The translations under genes were made by a program, and so were the position numbers. A stretch of 64,000 nucleotides of DNA from positions 12,494,613 to 12,558,612 of the forward strand of contig NC_016135.3 of assembly GCF_000005505.3 (NCBI RefSeq), in the 5' to 3' direction. Positions 45,362-56,727 of the stretch are shown one piece after another. The stretch comes from Brachypodium distachyon (taxonomy: Eukaryota; Streptophyta; Magnoliopsida; Poales; Poaceae). The notes under the pieces are model-generated. The model ran no database searches. It saw nothing but the letters and a program-made list of their open reading frames with translations, and was not told the DNA's origin. Every line of letters starts with the position of its first letter. Position 1 is the first letter of the stretch.

Positions 45362-45889
45362 ACACTTATTCGGGGCGTCAATACCCATCACGCCCACGCA
45401 GATCAATGATCCGTTTAAGGTTGAAATTCTCTACTCTCGTCATGAAAACACTATCCGTGAAGCAGGAAATGTGGATGTCGCAAAACAATACACCCGTGCA
45501 AGAGTTCTATCAATTGATTGCGCCCGTGATCTCATGGTGATTGTAGTGAAAAAGAAGAAACTGATGAGCTTCACAAGTGGTGTGCGTTGCCCCGAACCAC
45601 ACCATAGTTTCTTGTATGTGGAGGGAATATTGATCCTATTACCCATGAGTGTTTGATGGTTTCCTGGCCGCCGTACAAGCCAGAGACAATGAACGTCGAT
45701 CGCATTGGGGTAAATGAGAACTGTAGATGAGATCAGTCAGCCGAATCGAGTAGAGTATGCAATAAATATACTCGAGGTGCAAATGAGTGTTGTGGAAGCA
45801 TCGTCCGGATGACTGCTTCTGAACAGGAGAGGGGAAGTCATAGGTATTCTACAAGGTGCACATGATAGTTCGCAGGCTTATTTCATCTC
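45362..45889 (+). pseudogene. Trypsin-like peptidase gene fragment, part 2
   Basis: The frame from part 1 continues as LFGASIPITPTQINDPFKVE, then VDVAKQYTRARVLSIDCARD and LMVIVV. The D-x-A-R-D-L pattern is the catalytic Asp region of trypsin-like domains. VRCPEPHHSF follows, then after a frameshift LMVSWPPYKPETMNVDRIG. In a third phase VQMSVVEASSG appears, where S-S-G is the likely nucleophile Ser motif, directly followed by a TGA stop, then LLLNRRGEVIGILQGAHDSS. His, Asp and Ser motifs come in the right order for a single domain. Frameshifts and the stop show long decay. The end (AGGCTTATTTCATCTC) is the LINE target duplication. Confidence 0.75.
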
Positions 45890-47952
45890 ATTATTGTGCT
45901 TCATGAAACTATCCATAAAATTCAAAGGAAGAAAATGGATGGTGTCTTTTTTAAAATTGATTTTGAAAAGTCATATGATAAATTGAAATATTCTTTCTTG
46001 CAACAGGCTCTGTGCATGAAAGGTTTCGCTCCTAAGTGGTGCGAGCGGATTGCTCAGTTTGTGCAAGGGGGAGTGTCGGGATCAGTTTGTGCAAGGGAGA
46101 GTGACATTGTTGTTATCCTCATTATAAGGGCTAAGGACGATGGCCAAGTTTGGGATCTCATTCTTCACCTGGTTGAGGGAGGAGTGTCAATTTTACAATA
46201 TGACGACGATACAATTATTTTCATGGAGCACGACTTAGAGAAAGCCATTAATATGAAACTAATTCTCTGTATTTTTTAACAACTATCGGGACTGAAGATT
46301 AATTTTCATAAAAGTGAGCTCTTTTGTTTTGGACAAGCTAAAGAAGAAGAACATCAGTATAAGTGTCTCTTTGGATGTGTCTCTTTGTTAAGAAGTTTTC
46401 TATAATGAATAGGGATACCCAAGTATTTAAAAGGCAAAGAATGGAAGGTTGTTGAGGACCGATTTGAAAAAAAATTGGGATGTTGGCAAGGCAAGTTACT
46501 CTCTCATATGGAGATCGCTTTGTGCTTATTAATTCTGTTCTCACAAGTATGCCAATGTTTATGTTGTCCTTCCTTGAAATACCTATAGGGGTCCGGAAGC
46601 GTCTTAATATTTATAGATCCTGATTTTTTTTGGCAAAGTGATGAGCATAAACAAAAATATCGTTTAACAAAGTGGAATATTATTTGAAGTCGTAAAGAAC
46701 AAGGGGGGTTGGGTATTGAGCTTTTAGATACTAAAATGTGTGTTTACTCAGCAAATGGCTTTTTAAAATTCTTAATGAGGAGGGTATGTGGCAAGAGTTG
46801 CTACATAATAAATATCTTCATTCTAAAACTCTTTCTCAAGTTCAGGCTATGGCGGCTGACTCCCCATTCTGGAAAGGACTAATGCGAGTTAGCACAGCCT
46901 TTTTTAACTGAGGTTCGTATTTTTGTTGGAAATGGAATGGGCACTCGGTTTTGGGAAGATACTTGGCTAGGTGATAGGCCTCTTGCCCAGCAATATCCAT
47001 CTTTATATAATATTGTGCAACGAAAAAGTGTTTTGGTTGCGATTGTCCTGTCATCTGTGTCTCTAAACATTGGCTTTAGACGTACATTGACAAGGAATAA
47101 ATGGACATCATGGTTACATTTAGTCCACCGTTTAATGATGGTTTGCCTTTCTGCCGATCCAGATTCTTTTACCTGGAAATTAACTACCACTAGGGTATTA
47201 CGGTTAAATATATGTATAGAGACTTTATGGATGGGCATGCTTTTTTTCCTCACAAGTATTTGTGGAAGATTAAAATACCTTTGAAAATCAAGATTTTTAT
47301 GTGGTTTCTCTATAGAAAAGTGCTGCTCACCAAAGACAATCTTGTTAAGCCTAATTGGGGTGGGTGTAAACAATTTTTTTTTTTGCGGATTAGAAGAGAC
47401 TATCCATCCCTTGTTTATAACATGTCCATAGGCTCGTCTTGTGTGGCGAATTGTTCATGTAACTTTTAATTTGCCACCTCCAACCAATGTCACAGATATG
47501 TTTGGGATTGGTTGAACGGTGTTGATCAAAAACTAAAAGCTCAAATTCGGATGGGAGTTTCTGCTTTTTATTGTGCTATTTGGAACTGCCGAGATGATAT
47601 TGTTTTAAACAAGACTAGAGTGGTTAATTTTCTGCAGGTCATCTACAGGGCCACTCACTGAATCCGTTTGTGGTCTTATCTACTCAGTGTGGACCAACAA
47701 GAGCTTTTGGATACTGGGTGCAACCGTCATGCGATTACTCAGGATATTTTTAGCCGGGGTGACTGGCGGTCCACTAGTAAAATTCTAGCTACATGATGCA
47801 TAGGCATTTTTTGTATCATCTATTCCGCTGGCTGATTTTTGTATCAGTCTTGTGTGATCCATAAACTATAATATTGTGGCACTAAACTTCGGAATAAAAA
47901 GGATGTGTGCATCGATTGATGCAGAGCCCAGGTTTTTTCCTTTTTCGAAAAA
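45890..47952 (+). mobile_element. 5'-truncated L1-type LINE
   Basis: The + strand holds a decayed LINE reverse transcriptase: VLHETIHKIQRKKMDGVFFK, IDFEKSYD, FAPKWCERIAQFVQGG, VSILQYDDDTIIFMEH (the F/YADD box changed to YDDD), then RYLGIP-type and WQGKLLS regions and the zinc-binding part near 47240-47460. The 3' end has GCATCGATTGATGCAGAG and a short A/T-rich tail (CTTTTTCGAAAAA). A 16-bp duplication (45874-45889 and 47953-47968) brackets it. The endonuclease and ORF1 are missing, as expected of a 5'-truncated copy. Confidence 0.9.
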
Positions 47953-48055
47953 AGGCTTATTTCATCTCCGCTGAGCACCTAGGGGACTACCTCGCGAGAT
48001 TCGATATTCAGCCTGCACCACCTGTGGTTGAGCCTGCACAACCTCGCCTGAAAAG
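47953..48055 (+). pseudogene. Trypsin-like peptidase gene fragment, part 3
   Basis: Across the LINE the frame continues from QAYFIS into AEHLGDYLARFDIQP and ends PAQPRLKR before a GTAAAT donor at 48056. A closing A-E-H-L motif after the VIGILQGAH strand fits the end of the trypsin-like domain. The reading frame resumes exactly at the duplication, which confirms that the LINE landed in an exon. Confidence 0.72.
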
Positions 48056-48506
48056 GTAAATTTCATCTTGTCGTGTCATGTTTGAGTAGGTGGAAAGTGT
48101 GGGTCACCGAGTCCTAGTCATTGTAATGTTGATGATAACTCGTGCTTTTGAGTCATGGGTCAGGTTCTTCATGAACTTAGAGCATCTCCAACAGCATACC
48201 CATATTTTGGAAAAATATCTAAAAACTGTTAATATGGGTATTTTGGCCAAAAAAAAAAAGCTCCAACAGCATACACATATTTGTTGGATACTCATATTTT
48301 TTGGGTAGCTACCCATGTTCTAGCCCCCAATACCCAAATATGGGTATTCCCAGCTACACTACCAAACGACCCAAAGTCAATGCGCGCAGCCAACTGCCAC
48401 AGAAGAGAACTTTCCGCGCGTCCTCCGCCGCCCGTGAAATCGAGCCGTGGCCGGCAAGATGGAGCAGGCCGGCGACCTTCCCGCCCCACCCGACATGCTT
48501 GCTGCA
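48056..48506. repeat. Spacer with MITE-like AGAGCATCTCCAACAGC end
   Basis: From 48179 the sequence starts AGAGCATCTCCAACAGC, a terminus seen on many grass miniature elements, and the block CTCCAACAGCATAC(C/A)CATATTT occurs twice (about 48186 and 48261). The right-hand inverted terminus was not found, either before the LINE or after it (55143-55400). The GC-rich part at 48380-48500 has no supported gene. Confidence 0.45.
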
Positions 48507-48660
48507 TGTGTGCTACTTATTTATTTTTTTGAAAGGTCCAGCAATTGTTGGCTTTCCATATATTAGTAGGTAGAAAGATTTACAAGAGACTGCACTAGGC
48601 AGAAAGGAGAAAAAAGAGAAGAAATAAGAGAAAGAAAGGGGGGTTGGAAACTAAGAGAAA

Positions 48661-51600
48661 TCAAGGGGGCTCCCACAGAAGCTTTCTGAGAGCTTTCGCT
48701 CCAGCAAACGCCCATGCTTGGGCTTCGTCTTTGATGAAGCAGGAGAGCTGGCCGATTGGAAGAGCCTCGTCTTGGAAAATCCGGGAGTTTCGCTCACGCC
48801 AAACGGAGTGACAAACTAGGATGAACAGGGAGCAGATTCCCTTCCTGTGCTCGAGGGGACACACCTCCATAAGGTGCTCGCGGAAGGAATTGATGGAGGC
48901 CGCCTCGCGGATGACCACGGCGATGCTGTCGCGGTTGTTCCAGAGAGCCACGGAGCACCAGAGCTGGCTGGAGAAGGGGCACTCGACGAAGAGATGCAGG
49001 GAGGTCTTGAGGTTGCGACGGCACAAGGGGCAGAAGTAGCAATTGGGCCATCCTCGGCGTTGCAGCCTGTCGGCGCACCATAGACGATCTTGAAGCATGA
49101 GCCAGGCAAAGAACTTGGAGTTCGGCAGGGCCAAAACGCGCCAGACGGCCTGCGGCATGGGAGAGGACAGCCGGCCTAAGAAGTGAAGCATGTAGGCAGA
49201 CCGGGTCGAGTAGGAGCCATCGGAGGTCATCGTCTAGATGATGGAGTCAGGGATCCCCGCGCGTAGGGAGACCATAGCCGTCACGCGCCAGGCGTGGATG
49301 AACTCATGAAGGAGCGACTGGGAGAGGTTATGGCACACGTCGTCGGTCCAGCGATGCTCGGTAATGGCGTTGGCAACCGTGCGATTCTTGCGACGGGAGT
49401 GGGCATACAGCAGAGGGAAGACGGCACGAGGCGCACGGCCGTCGAGCCAGCTAGAGCTCCAGAAGCTCGCCGTTCTGCCAACGCCGATGGTGACGCGGGT
49501 GGCCGCCGCAAAGAGGTCGCGGTCGATGTCGTCGCAAGGGGTGGGTGTGCCGACCCAGGGTCTGTCGGGCGCACGCCATTCAAACCAGAGCCAACGAACC
49601 CTCAGCGCACGCCTGAAGGCGTCTAGGTTTGCCAGGCCGAGCCCACCATGCTCTGGCGGAGAACAGACCTTGGTCCAACTAATCTTGCACTTGCCGCCGG
49701 CCTCATCACTGTCGCCGATGCCCCAGAGAAAGGGACGTCTGATTTTGTTGAAGGAGGAGAGGAAGGACTTGGGAAGCTGGAGTGCAGTCATGGCGAAAGT
49801 GGGGAGGGCGCTGAGCACGGAGTTGGAGAGCGTCCGGCGCCCGCCGGTGTTGATCCATTTTCCCCGCCAGCCGGCAAGCCGTGCCTGGGCGCGATCAAGG
49901 ATGTGCTGCAAGTGAACGGCCTTGATCCGCCCAAGGGAAAGGGGGAGGCCGAGATAGCGAAGCGGGAAAGCCTCCTGCGTGTCGGCGAAGGGGAGGAGAA
50001 CGTCGTCGAGGTCGATGTCGTTGCAGCAGATGGGAGCCATAGTGCACTTGCTGGGGTTGATTCTCAGGCCGGTGGCCAGGCCGAAGTCTTCGAGCAAACT
50101 TAGGAGAAAATGCATGTCCGGCCACAGCGGGTTTAAGAAAATGATGGCGTCGTCGGCGTAGAGGCTGGCGTGCATGTGGGCCTCACGAAGAGGCAAGGCG
50201 GAGAGGCCGCCAAGCTCCGTAGCCCGAAGGAGGAGGCGCTGCAGCGGGTCGATGGCAAGGATGAAGAGTAGCGGCGACAGGGGGTCCCCCTGCCGAAGAC
50301 CGCGTCGGTGAAGGATGACGTCGCCGGCCGATCCGTTGACCAACACAGAGGAGGTCGCAGTGGAGACGAGGAGTGCAATCCAATCACGCCATCAAGCCGG
50401 GAAGCCGAGACACAGGAGGAGCTCGAGCAGGTATTCCCAGGAGACGGAGTCGAAGGCTTTGGCAAAATCTAGCTTCATCAGCAAGGCGGGCTTCTTTTTG
50501 CAGTGAAGGGCGCGGGCAACGTTCCGGACGAACAAGAAATTGTCGTGGATGCATCGGGACTTGAGGAAGGTGCTCTGAATGGGCGAGATGAGGTCTCCCA
50601 TGAGCGGCGTGAGACAGCGAGCAAGAACCTTGGAGAAGAGCTTGGCGAAGGAATGAATGAGACTAATAGGGCGCAGATCATGAACGGTGTTGACAGTAGC
50701 TTTCTTCGGGAGCAAGAGAATGAAGGCCGAGTTGAGGGCTGAAAAGTTTCCACCGGTGAGGTGGTACAGGTGGTTGAAGGCGGCAAGGATGTCGAGCTTG
50801 ATGATGGGCCAACAGGAGCGGTAGAAAACTCCCGTGAAGCCGTCGGGTCCTGGAGCTTTCTCGGCAGGGGAGTCGACAATGGCATCCCAAATCTCGAACA
50901 AGGAGAAGGGGTTGTCAATGCCGAAAGAAGGGAGCGTGGGCAGCTGAAGCTCGTGCCAAGCCAGATCGCGGGCGCGCGGGGCGGGAGTGCCCAAGATGTC
51001 GGTGAAGTGTTGATGAAGCGCTTGGGCCTTGTCCTCATGATCCACGTGCATGCCGGAGCTCGAGGTGATTTGGTGGAGGAAGTTCCTGCGGCGTCGAGAA
51101 TTAATCTTGATGTGGAAGAACCGGGTGTTGGTGTCGCCCTCCCGGAGCCAGACCTGCCGCGAAGCTTGGCGGCGGCGGGCGCGCTCGACGGCCGTGAGCC
51201 CAAGCACCCGAGACTTGAGGGCACGCCGCAGCAGGAACTCCATGTCTAAGAGAGGACGCGAGTCCTGTGCGACATCGAGGCGCAGCACGAGCTCGAGCGT
51301 GAGGTGAAGCTGGAAGCGGGCATCGCTGAACAGCCCCTTGCTTCAACGGTGAAGGGCGCGAGCAGCGCGGCCCAGCTTGACGCGGAGCCGACAAAGATGG
51401 TTGGGGGAGGAGACCTCCTCGGACCAAGCAGAGCAGACGGCGCCGGCGAAGCCCGGGTGCTTCGGCCAGAAATTCTCGAAGCGGAAGCGCGCCTTGCGGG
51501 GCGGCAAGCAGAAGCCGGCGAGGAGCAGGGGGCAGTGATCAGAATGCGACGTGGACATAGCCTGAACGGCGCAGGGGGAGAACAAGGCATCCCACTCGGC

Positions 51601-52254
51601 GTTGCAGAAAATGTGGTCGAGCTTGACCAGCGTGGGCTGCTGCTGCTCGTTGCTCTAGGAGAAGTTGCGATTGGAGCAACGCAGTTCGAAGATCTCAACG
51701 CGATTGATGCGGCACAGAACTGGCCCATGAGGCATCGGCAGAGGTTCAAATTGTTTTTGTCACGAGCTTCGTAGATGAGGTTGAAGTCGCCGGCGATCAA
51801 CCAGGGAATGCCGGCTTGTGGGGAGATATCGGACATCTCCTGCAGGAAGGTCGGCTTGCGAGCGTCGTCGGCAAGGCCGTACACGGTGGAGAGGATGAAG
51901 GCGATGCCGGAGTAGACCATGCTAACGACCGCCGTGATGGAGAAGAGGCGGAGCTGAGGGCTAGAAATGCTAATGATGTCGGGGTTCCAGAACAGAGCCA
52001 CACCTCCGCGAGTGCCCACTGCAGGCAGGTGAAGAAAGGAGTCCCGACGAGGGCCACAGGATGTCGGCTTTGGCAGTCGCCACTAACTCGCAGACCGCAG
52101 CTAGGGCATCGGTGATCAGTCCTAACTTGGTTTCCTGGATACACAGGATGTCGGCTTTGGCAGCCGCCACTAACTCGCAGACCGCAGCTCGTCGCGCGGG
52201 GTTATTAAGGCTCCGCACATTCCAGCACAAAATAGTGCAAAGATTGTCATTCAT
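48661..52254 (-). pseudogene. LINE ORF2: endonuclease, reverse transcriptase, zf-RVT
   Basis: ORF2 starts at about 52254 (MNDNLCTILCWNVRSLNNPA). The endonuclease piece reads CIQETK, and WLIAGDFNLI appears near 51790. A frameshift lies between 51690 and 51600. From 51585 to 48661 one frame runs through the reverse transcriptase (EKAPGPDGFTGVFYRSCW, LLMKLDFAKAFDSVSWEYLL, GLRQGDPLSPLLFILAIDPL, YADDAIIF) to the zinc-binding end (HLFVECPFSSQLW, CHSVWRERNSRIF). It is interrupted only by three stops at 51343, 50392 and 49234. The first two look like CGA to TGA changes. Expected product: target-primed reverse transcription enzyme; this copy cannot make it. Confidence 0.93.
52055..52189 (-). repeat. 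48-bp direct repeat in the LINE endonuclease region
   Basis: The 48-bp block CACAGGATGTCGGCTTTGGC...CGCAGCT occurs at 52055-52102 and 52142-52189 with one difference, period 87 bp (29 codons). The encoded motif AVCELVA(A/T)AKADIL is therefore present twice in the same frame. After the second copy in reading direction the normal endonuclease frame is lost for some 30 codons, so the repeat probably arose with a local rearrangement. Confidence 0.85.
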
Positions 52255-52480
52255 GGAGAACCAAAACAAGCTCAGAGGACAGGTGATGACTAACTGAATC
52301 AAATAACGAAGAACACATCCATGCATACACGAGGTGGAGACGAGACCTAATCCAGCCCCAAAATAGTCGTCTCCCAGTTTCGATCCACTAAAACCACGCA
52401 GAACAAGTGAAGAAACTACTGAAGTGCCGGCTTAAGGCCGGCCGTCGCCTGCTAGAAGTAAAGGAGCATAACATCTAAAA

Positions 52481-54998
52481 CTAGTGCGCCTGAGTGGCGG
52501 CTCTGGAGGCGGAGGCCTGGGCAGCGGCGCGGAGGAGAGCGTCGAGATCGATCCTAGTGAGCACAGCGAACCCATCGATGTCCACGTCGGACAGGGGTTC
52601 CTTGAAGCGCTGGACGAGGGCGGAGGCGGCGGCGTCAGTGCGCTGGTCGCCTGGCTCGATGACGGCAAGCTCCTTGGCGAGACAGATGGTGGCACGCTGG
52701 GCCACTGGCGTGGAGGAGGCCCTCCCGGCCTGACGGGCGCTGCGACGTGGGGTGGGGCGGGCTTCTCCTTGGCGATCGGCGAGGACAGGGGCGATGAAGC
52801 GCCGAGGACCGAGGCAGGCGGCTGGGCCGAAGAGGGATTGCAGGATCCCGTCGGTGTCGTCGGAGTCGGTGGCCACGTCCTGGGGCATGGACTCACCGAC
52901 CGGCAGAGTGAGACTCGGCGAGACGGGCCCGAGCGGCAAGGGGCTGAACGATCCGAGGCCGGGCCGGCCGCCGGCGGGGGAAGGCGAGAACAGCAACGGG
53001 GTGGCTGCCACCTTGGTGCAGAAGGCGTCCAACTAAAGCGCCATGGGGTCAAACTCCTGCGTGGACAAGTCGATGTCGGAGAGGCGCTCGGAGGCGATCA
53101 ACTCGGCCAGAGGATCTTCGCTAGAGGTGGAGCGCTGGCTGGATGCCGTGACGAGGGAAGCGGGCGGGGCGGGTGCCAGTGCGTGCACCGGCAACGGCGC
53201 AGGCGCCAGCGGGTCGACGAGGCGCTGGGGCAGGGGGCCGTCGAGCGGGAGCAGCGGTGGCGGCGGCAGGGGCACATCGGATGCCAACAGATGGGGCAGC
53301 GATGCGGCCCGGCGGTGGTGGCTGGAGGGCGTACGGCTCCGGTGACGCGAGCCACCAAGCCGGACGGAGCGGCGTCGACGCGTGGTGGCTGGGCGCGGGC
53401 GGTGCCGGAGTTCCTGCCGGGGCGGCGCTGGAGGTCGTCGTCGTCGCCGGTGTCATCGCGACGCGGAGCGAGGGTGAAGGCGTCCCGGCAGGAGACGGGG
53501 ATCCGGCGGCGATCGCCGGTGGGCACGTCCCCGTCATAGAGACCCTCGAACCATGAGTAGAGCTAGATCGCAGGGCAGGGTGCGGCCTCCTCGGAGCTAG
53601 AGGAAGGCAAGCCACTCTAACGGCTGGACGGCATGTGAACCTCCCTAACAGTCCAATCCTCGACAAGGTCAATATGGATGATGGTGTTGAAGCGAATACC
53701 TTCGGGCGGCGGAGCGATCTAGCGGCGCGGAGGCGAGAAGCCGTGCATTTCCTCCACCCGGCCGGCGCCGCTGCGGAAGACGGTGAAGGCATGGTCGCTG
53801 GGGATGCGGTCGAGAGACCGACACCAAACCCAGCAGCTGAAGAGCCGGGTGTCCTCCTTGGCGTAGGTGCGGCTGTAGAGGCGGTCTACGATGACGTCCT
53901 TGCCGAACACCTGCTCGGCGCCCTCAATGGACCAAAGGTGCAAGGGCATCTTCTCAATCGCGACGCGGACGTGGAGGTCGTGGCGCTCAATCGAGCCGTG
54001 GTCCAGCTCACGCCATGGCTGGAGGATGAACGCGGAGTCGTTGACGACCTCGCACGGTCGCGGTGCGCAGGGAAGTCGAAGTGGATGAAGAACGCCTCGG
54101 GGTGATGACGGGTGCCTCTGATCGCCTTGCCGACGAGGATCGGGCTGGCGGAGTGGTGCTTGTCGATGGCCTTGGCGAGCACTCCGTGGTTGCGAAGGAC
54201 GAACACCTGGTGCTCAACAAAGCGTGAAGCCATGACGACTGAGTGGGTGGAGCCCGAGCGGCGAGGCGCCGGCATGGTGATGGCCCGGCTGAGCATCTCA
54301 GCGGAAGGCGGGGGTGCAGGGAAGCGCACAGGCAGGCTGGGGCGGGCTGCAGTGAGCGGCGCAGGAGTAGCGGGGGAGCGGCGAGCGGCGCGGCAGCGAG
54401 AGGACTCGGACGCCAGATGGCCCCAAGCCCAGCACTCGATGCAGCGAGGTGGGTCGCGGCAGGCGGCACGGCGGTGATTGGTACTGAGGCAGCGGAAACA
54501 GCGTCCCCTGAATCGCCTTAAGAAGGCAGCACGGGCGGGGCTCGGGGATGAGGCGCCATTAGGGCGGCGGGAAGAACCGGGCAGCTTGGGCAACCGCCCA
54601 TTGAGCGGGGAGGGGCGGCGGCTTCTAGAGGGCACTGAGATCCAGGGATTTCCCTTCTCGGCAGCAGGCAGGGAGGGCAAGGAGCCGACCACCACAGACG
54701 ACAGGCGCGGTCGCGCCTCGGACCGCCAGACCGAGCGGGGGGAGGATGGAGCAGAGTGCGCCTTCCCGAGGAGCGCAGGCGCGTCGCACGGACCGCCAAG
54801 GGCGACTGCATCAGCGTAGGAGCGGGAGGGAGCGTGGAGCGTTGACGAGCTCAAGGCAGCGGCTGCAGATCTGAAGGGCGACGGCGAGGACCTACTGGAT
54901 CGGACGAGGGAGCGGGCAACTCCTGCAGCAGCGTGCGAGGAACCAGCGGGCCCAGGAGGGGGCGACGCCCGCCGAGGCGCGTGACTCCCAGAGCACAT
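52481..54998 (-). pseudogene. LINE ORF1 with two zinc knuckles
   Basis: The likely start is the ATG at 54998 (MCSGSHAPRRASPPPGPAGS). The N-terminal 150 residues are Ser/Pro/Arg-rich. Two CCHC-like knuckles follow (CFRCLSTNHRRAAC and CIECWAWGHLASESSRC, near 54490-54410), then a DUF4283-like part (ASRFVEHQVFVLRN; LHLWSIEGAEQVFGKDVIVD). At least two frameshifts occur, near 54060 and 53720. The C-terminal part is Ala/Pro-rich and ends QASASRAATQAH at 52481. ORF1 proteins bind the LINE RNA. The long + strand frames in this region are mirror images of GC-rich codons. Confidence 0.82.
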
Positions 54999-55142
54999 GG
55001 AGGAGACCGGACGCGGGGGCAACGGAGGGGGAGGGTGGCTGCCACGGCCGGAGTGGCCAGTGGCGCGGCGGGAGCAGCAAGGCTCACTCTCTCTCTCGCT
55101 CGTACCACTTAGCCGACGTTCTAGTCCGTGTGTGCTACTTAT

Positions 55143-56358
55143 GAACTTGTTGTTGCTTTCTGCTTGATGTTTAGCCTGTTTCGCCCTTTCGTTCGCGCAG
55201 CGGACAGATACGAGGATCGGACGGCCGTCATGGCCCAATACCCCTTTTTGCTGACATCCTACGGCTACCAAATTTAATTACTACAGTAGTTTAATTTAAT
55301 TTCATCTTGTGTCGTTTAACTGTGGTTGTTTATGATTACCGCTTGCCACCAAACCTCATTTACTCCTTACTTACGTGCAGTCAACTTATCCAATCTGTTC
55401 TAAATTAAATCTTCAAAGATATTGGTCAAAGGAAATACACAATGAACAAGGCTCTGTTGAATGTAGGCCCGAGAACGGTTCACAGTGGGAACAAGTTATA
55501 ATGGTATAAATGGTTTAGGTATTAATGGGCTGAAACTCCAAAGAGTTTAGTTTGGTTTTGGTTACAGTGGGAACAAGTTATAATGGTTTGGTTTGGGTCT
55601 GAAACTCCAGATTGCAGTTTGCAGTACTGATTCAGATTATTGTGGACTGAAACCAGCTGCACGTAATTTGTTTTTTTTCCTTATATTACTTTTCTTGTGA
55701 CATGGAGTTGCATTGTTTCGGTGACACGGTGCTTGTAGTTGTAGAGATCCGGTTTGTTCACTACCTGAAGATTCGGATGCCACGGCCGGGACTAACGGAC
55801 ACAACAGCAGTCCGTAGTTATCCAGTTTGTTTTCGTAGTGCTTGCAGTTCTTAGTCTTGTATAGGTGTAAACCATTTAAGCCAAATGGTTTTCAAACCAC
55901 AGTTGTGCCGCTGGTTTAGTTTGGTGCGGGTGCAAATATCAGTGGGTTCAATTTTGGTTAGGTTGGCTGAAATACGGTGGGTTTAGTTGGAGTTGGGTTC
56001 GAAAGTTAAAATGTGCGGGTTTGGATCAGGTCTGGTTCAGTTATTGACCCAGCCAGGCCTAGTTGAATGCATGCACTTCTCTCACTCAAATGGAGTACCG
56101 GAATACTTACTGAGCAAACTGATTTAAGAAAGACGGCGGGGAAGGCATCACTATGTACAAAAATAGCACAGGGAATGAGCAACATATCATGAGTGTCAAG
56201 TGCAACCGAGAGTTCACCAGCAAACTATGTATCCATCTGTCCTTCCAGCCATCCGATGAAGAGGGACAATCCCCTCGAAATCACAGCCTCACACTTGGTT
56301 GCATTAGACGGTGGTGTCGTCGCGCCACAGGCTCTCTGAAGTTCTTTTGCAGCTGGTT
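55143..56358. repeat. Spacer between LINE and SBEIIa with a 24-bp repeat
   Basis: After the LINE duplication the AT-rich target sequence continues. ACAGTGGGAACAAGTTATAA (24 bp with TGGT) occurs identically at 55482-55505 and 55564-55587. GGTTTGG and GGTTTAG runs fill 55500-56050. The final 200 bp before 56359 should contain the 3' UTR of the branching enzyme gene on the minus strand. No coding region is supported. Confidence 0.6.
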
Positions 56359-56688
56359 CTACTCTGTAAGGGCATACACGACGACAGTTCTGCTCGGTGT
56401 GTACACCGAGAAAGATCGCGGCCTGTTGTCATGTGGATCTTCCTGCAAGGCATCGGCAAATAGGAAGTCTTTCAGATTTGTGAGCAATTGAGTAAGAGAA
56501 GTGCAGTGATGCTTGTCAGCTTGTGCCCAGACTTACAGTTGTGAAGTACTCGACGTCATGATCAAGCCTACTGAATCCACCAAAGAGAACGTCGTCAGAG
56601 TCTAAGGCCACCTGATAAGTAATAGCAGAAACCATGATAAACAAACAAAATCAAGTTGCTTGTCCAAATGGGACTGCTCCAAAATTGC

Positions 56689-56727
<39 letters not shown>

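Larger units (their letters stand above)
48521..55128 (-). mobile_element. Full-length L1-type LINE with 14-bp target duplication
   Basis: The element is 6608 bp on the minus strand, bounded by TGTGTGCTACTTAT at 48507-48520 and 55129-55142. The poly(A) end lies at the low-coordinate side (48521-48532, T-rich on +). It has a GC-rich 5' UTR, ORF1 with zinc knuckles and ORF2 with endonuclease, reverse transcriptase and a zinc-binding domain. The perfect duplication and the few lesions in the 3' half of ORF2 indicate a fairly recent insertion compared with the LINE at 45890. Confidence 0.95.

Noticed and set aside
52484..53539. Plus-strand frame of about 350 codons, Gly/Ala/Arg-rich
   Set aside because: It mirrors ORF1 of the minus-strand LINE and has no motif of its own.
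48179..55400. A complete MITE with AGAGCATCTCCAACAGC ends interrupted by the LINE
   Set aside because: The expected inverted end was not found on the right of the LINE, so only one terminus is supported.
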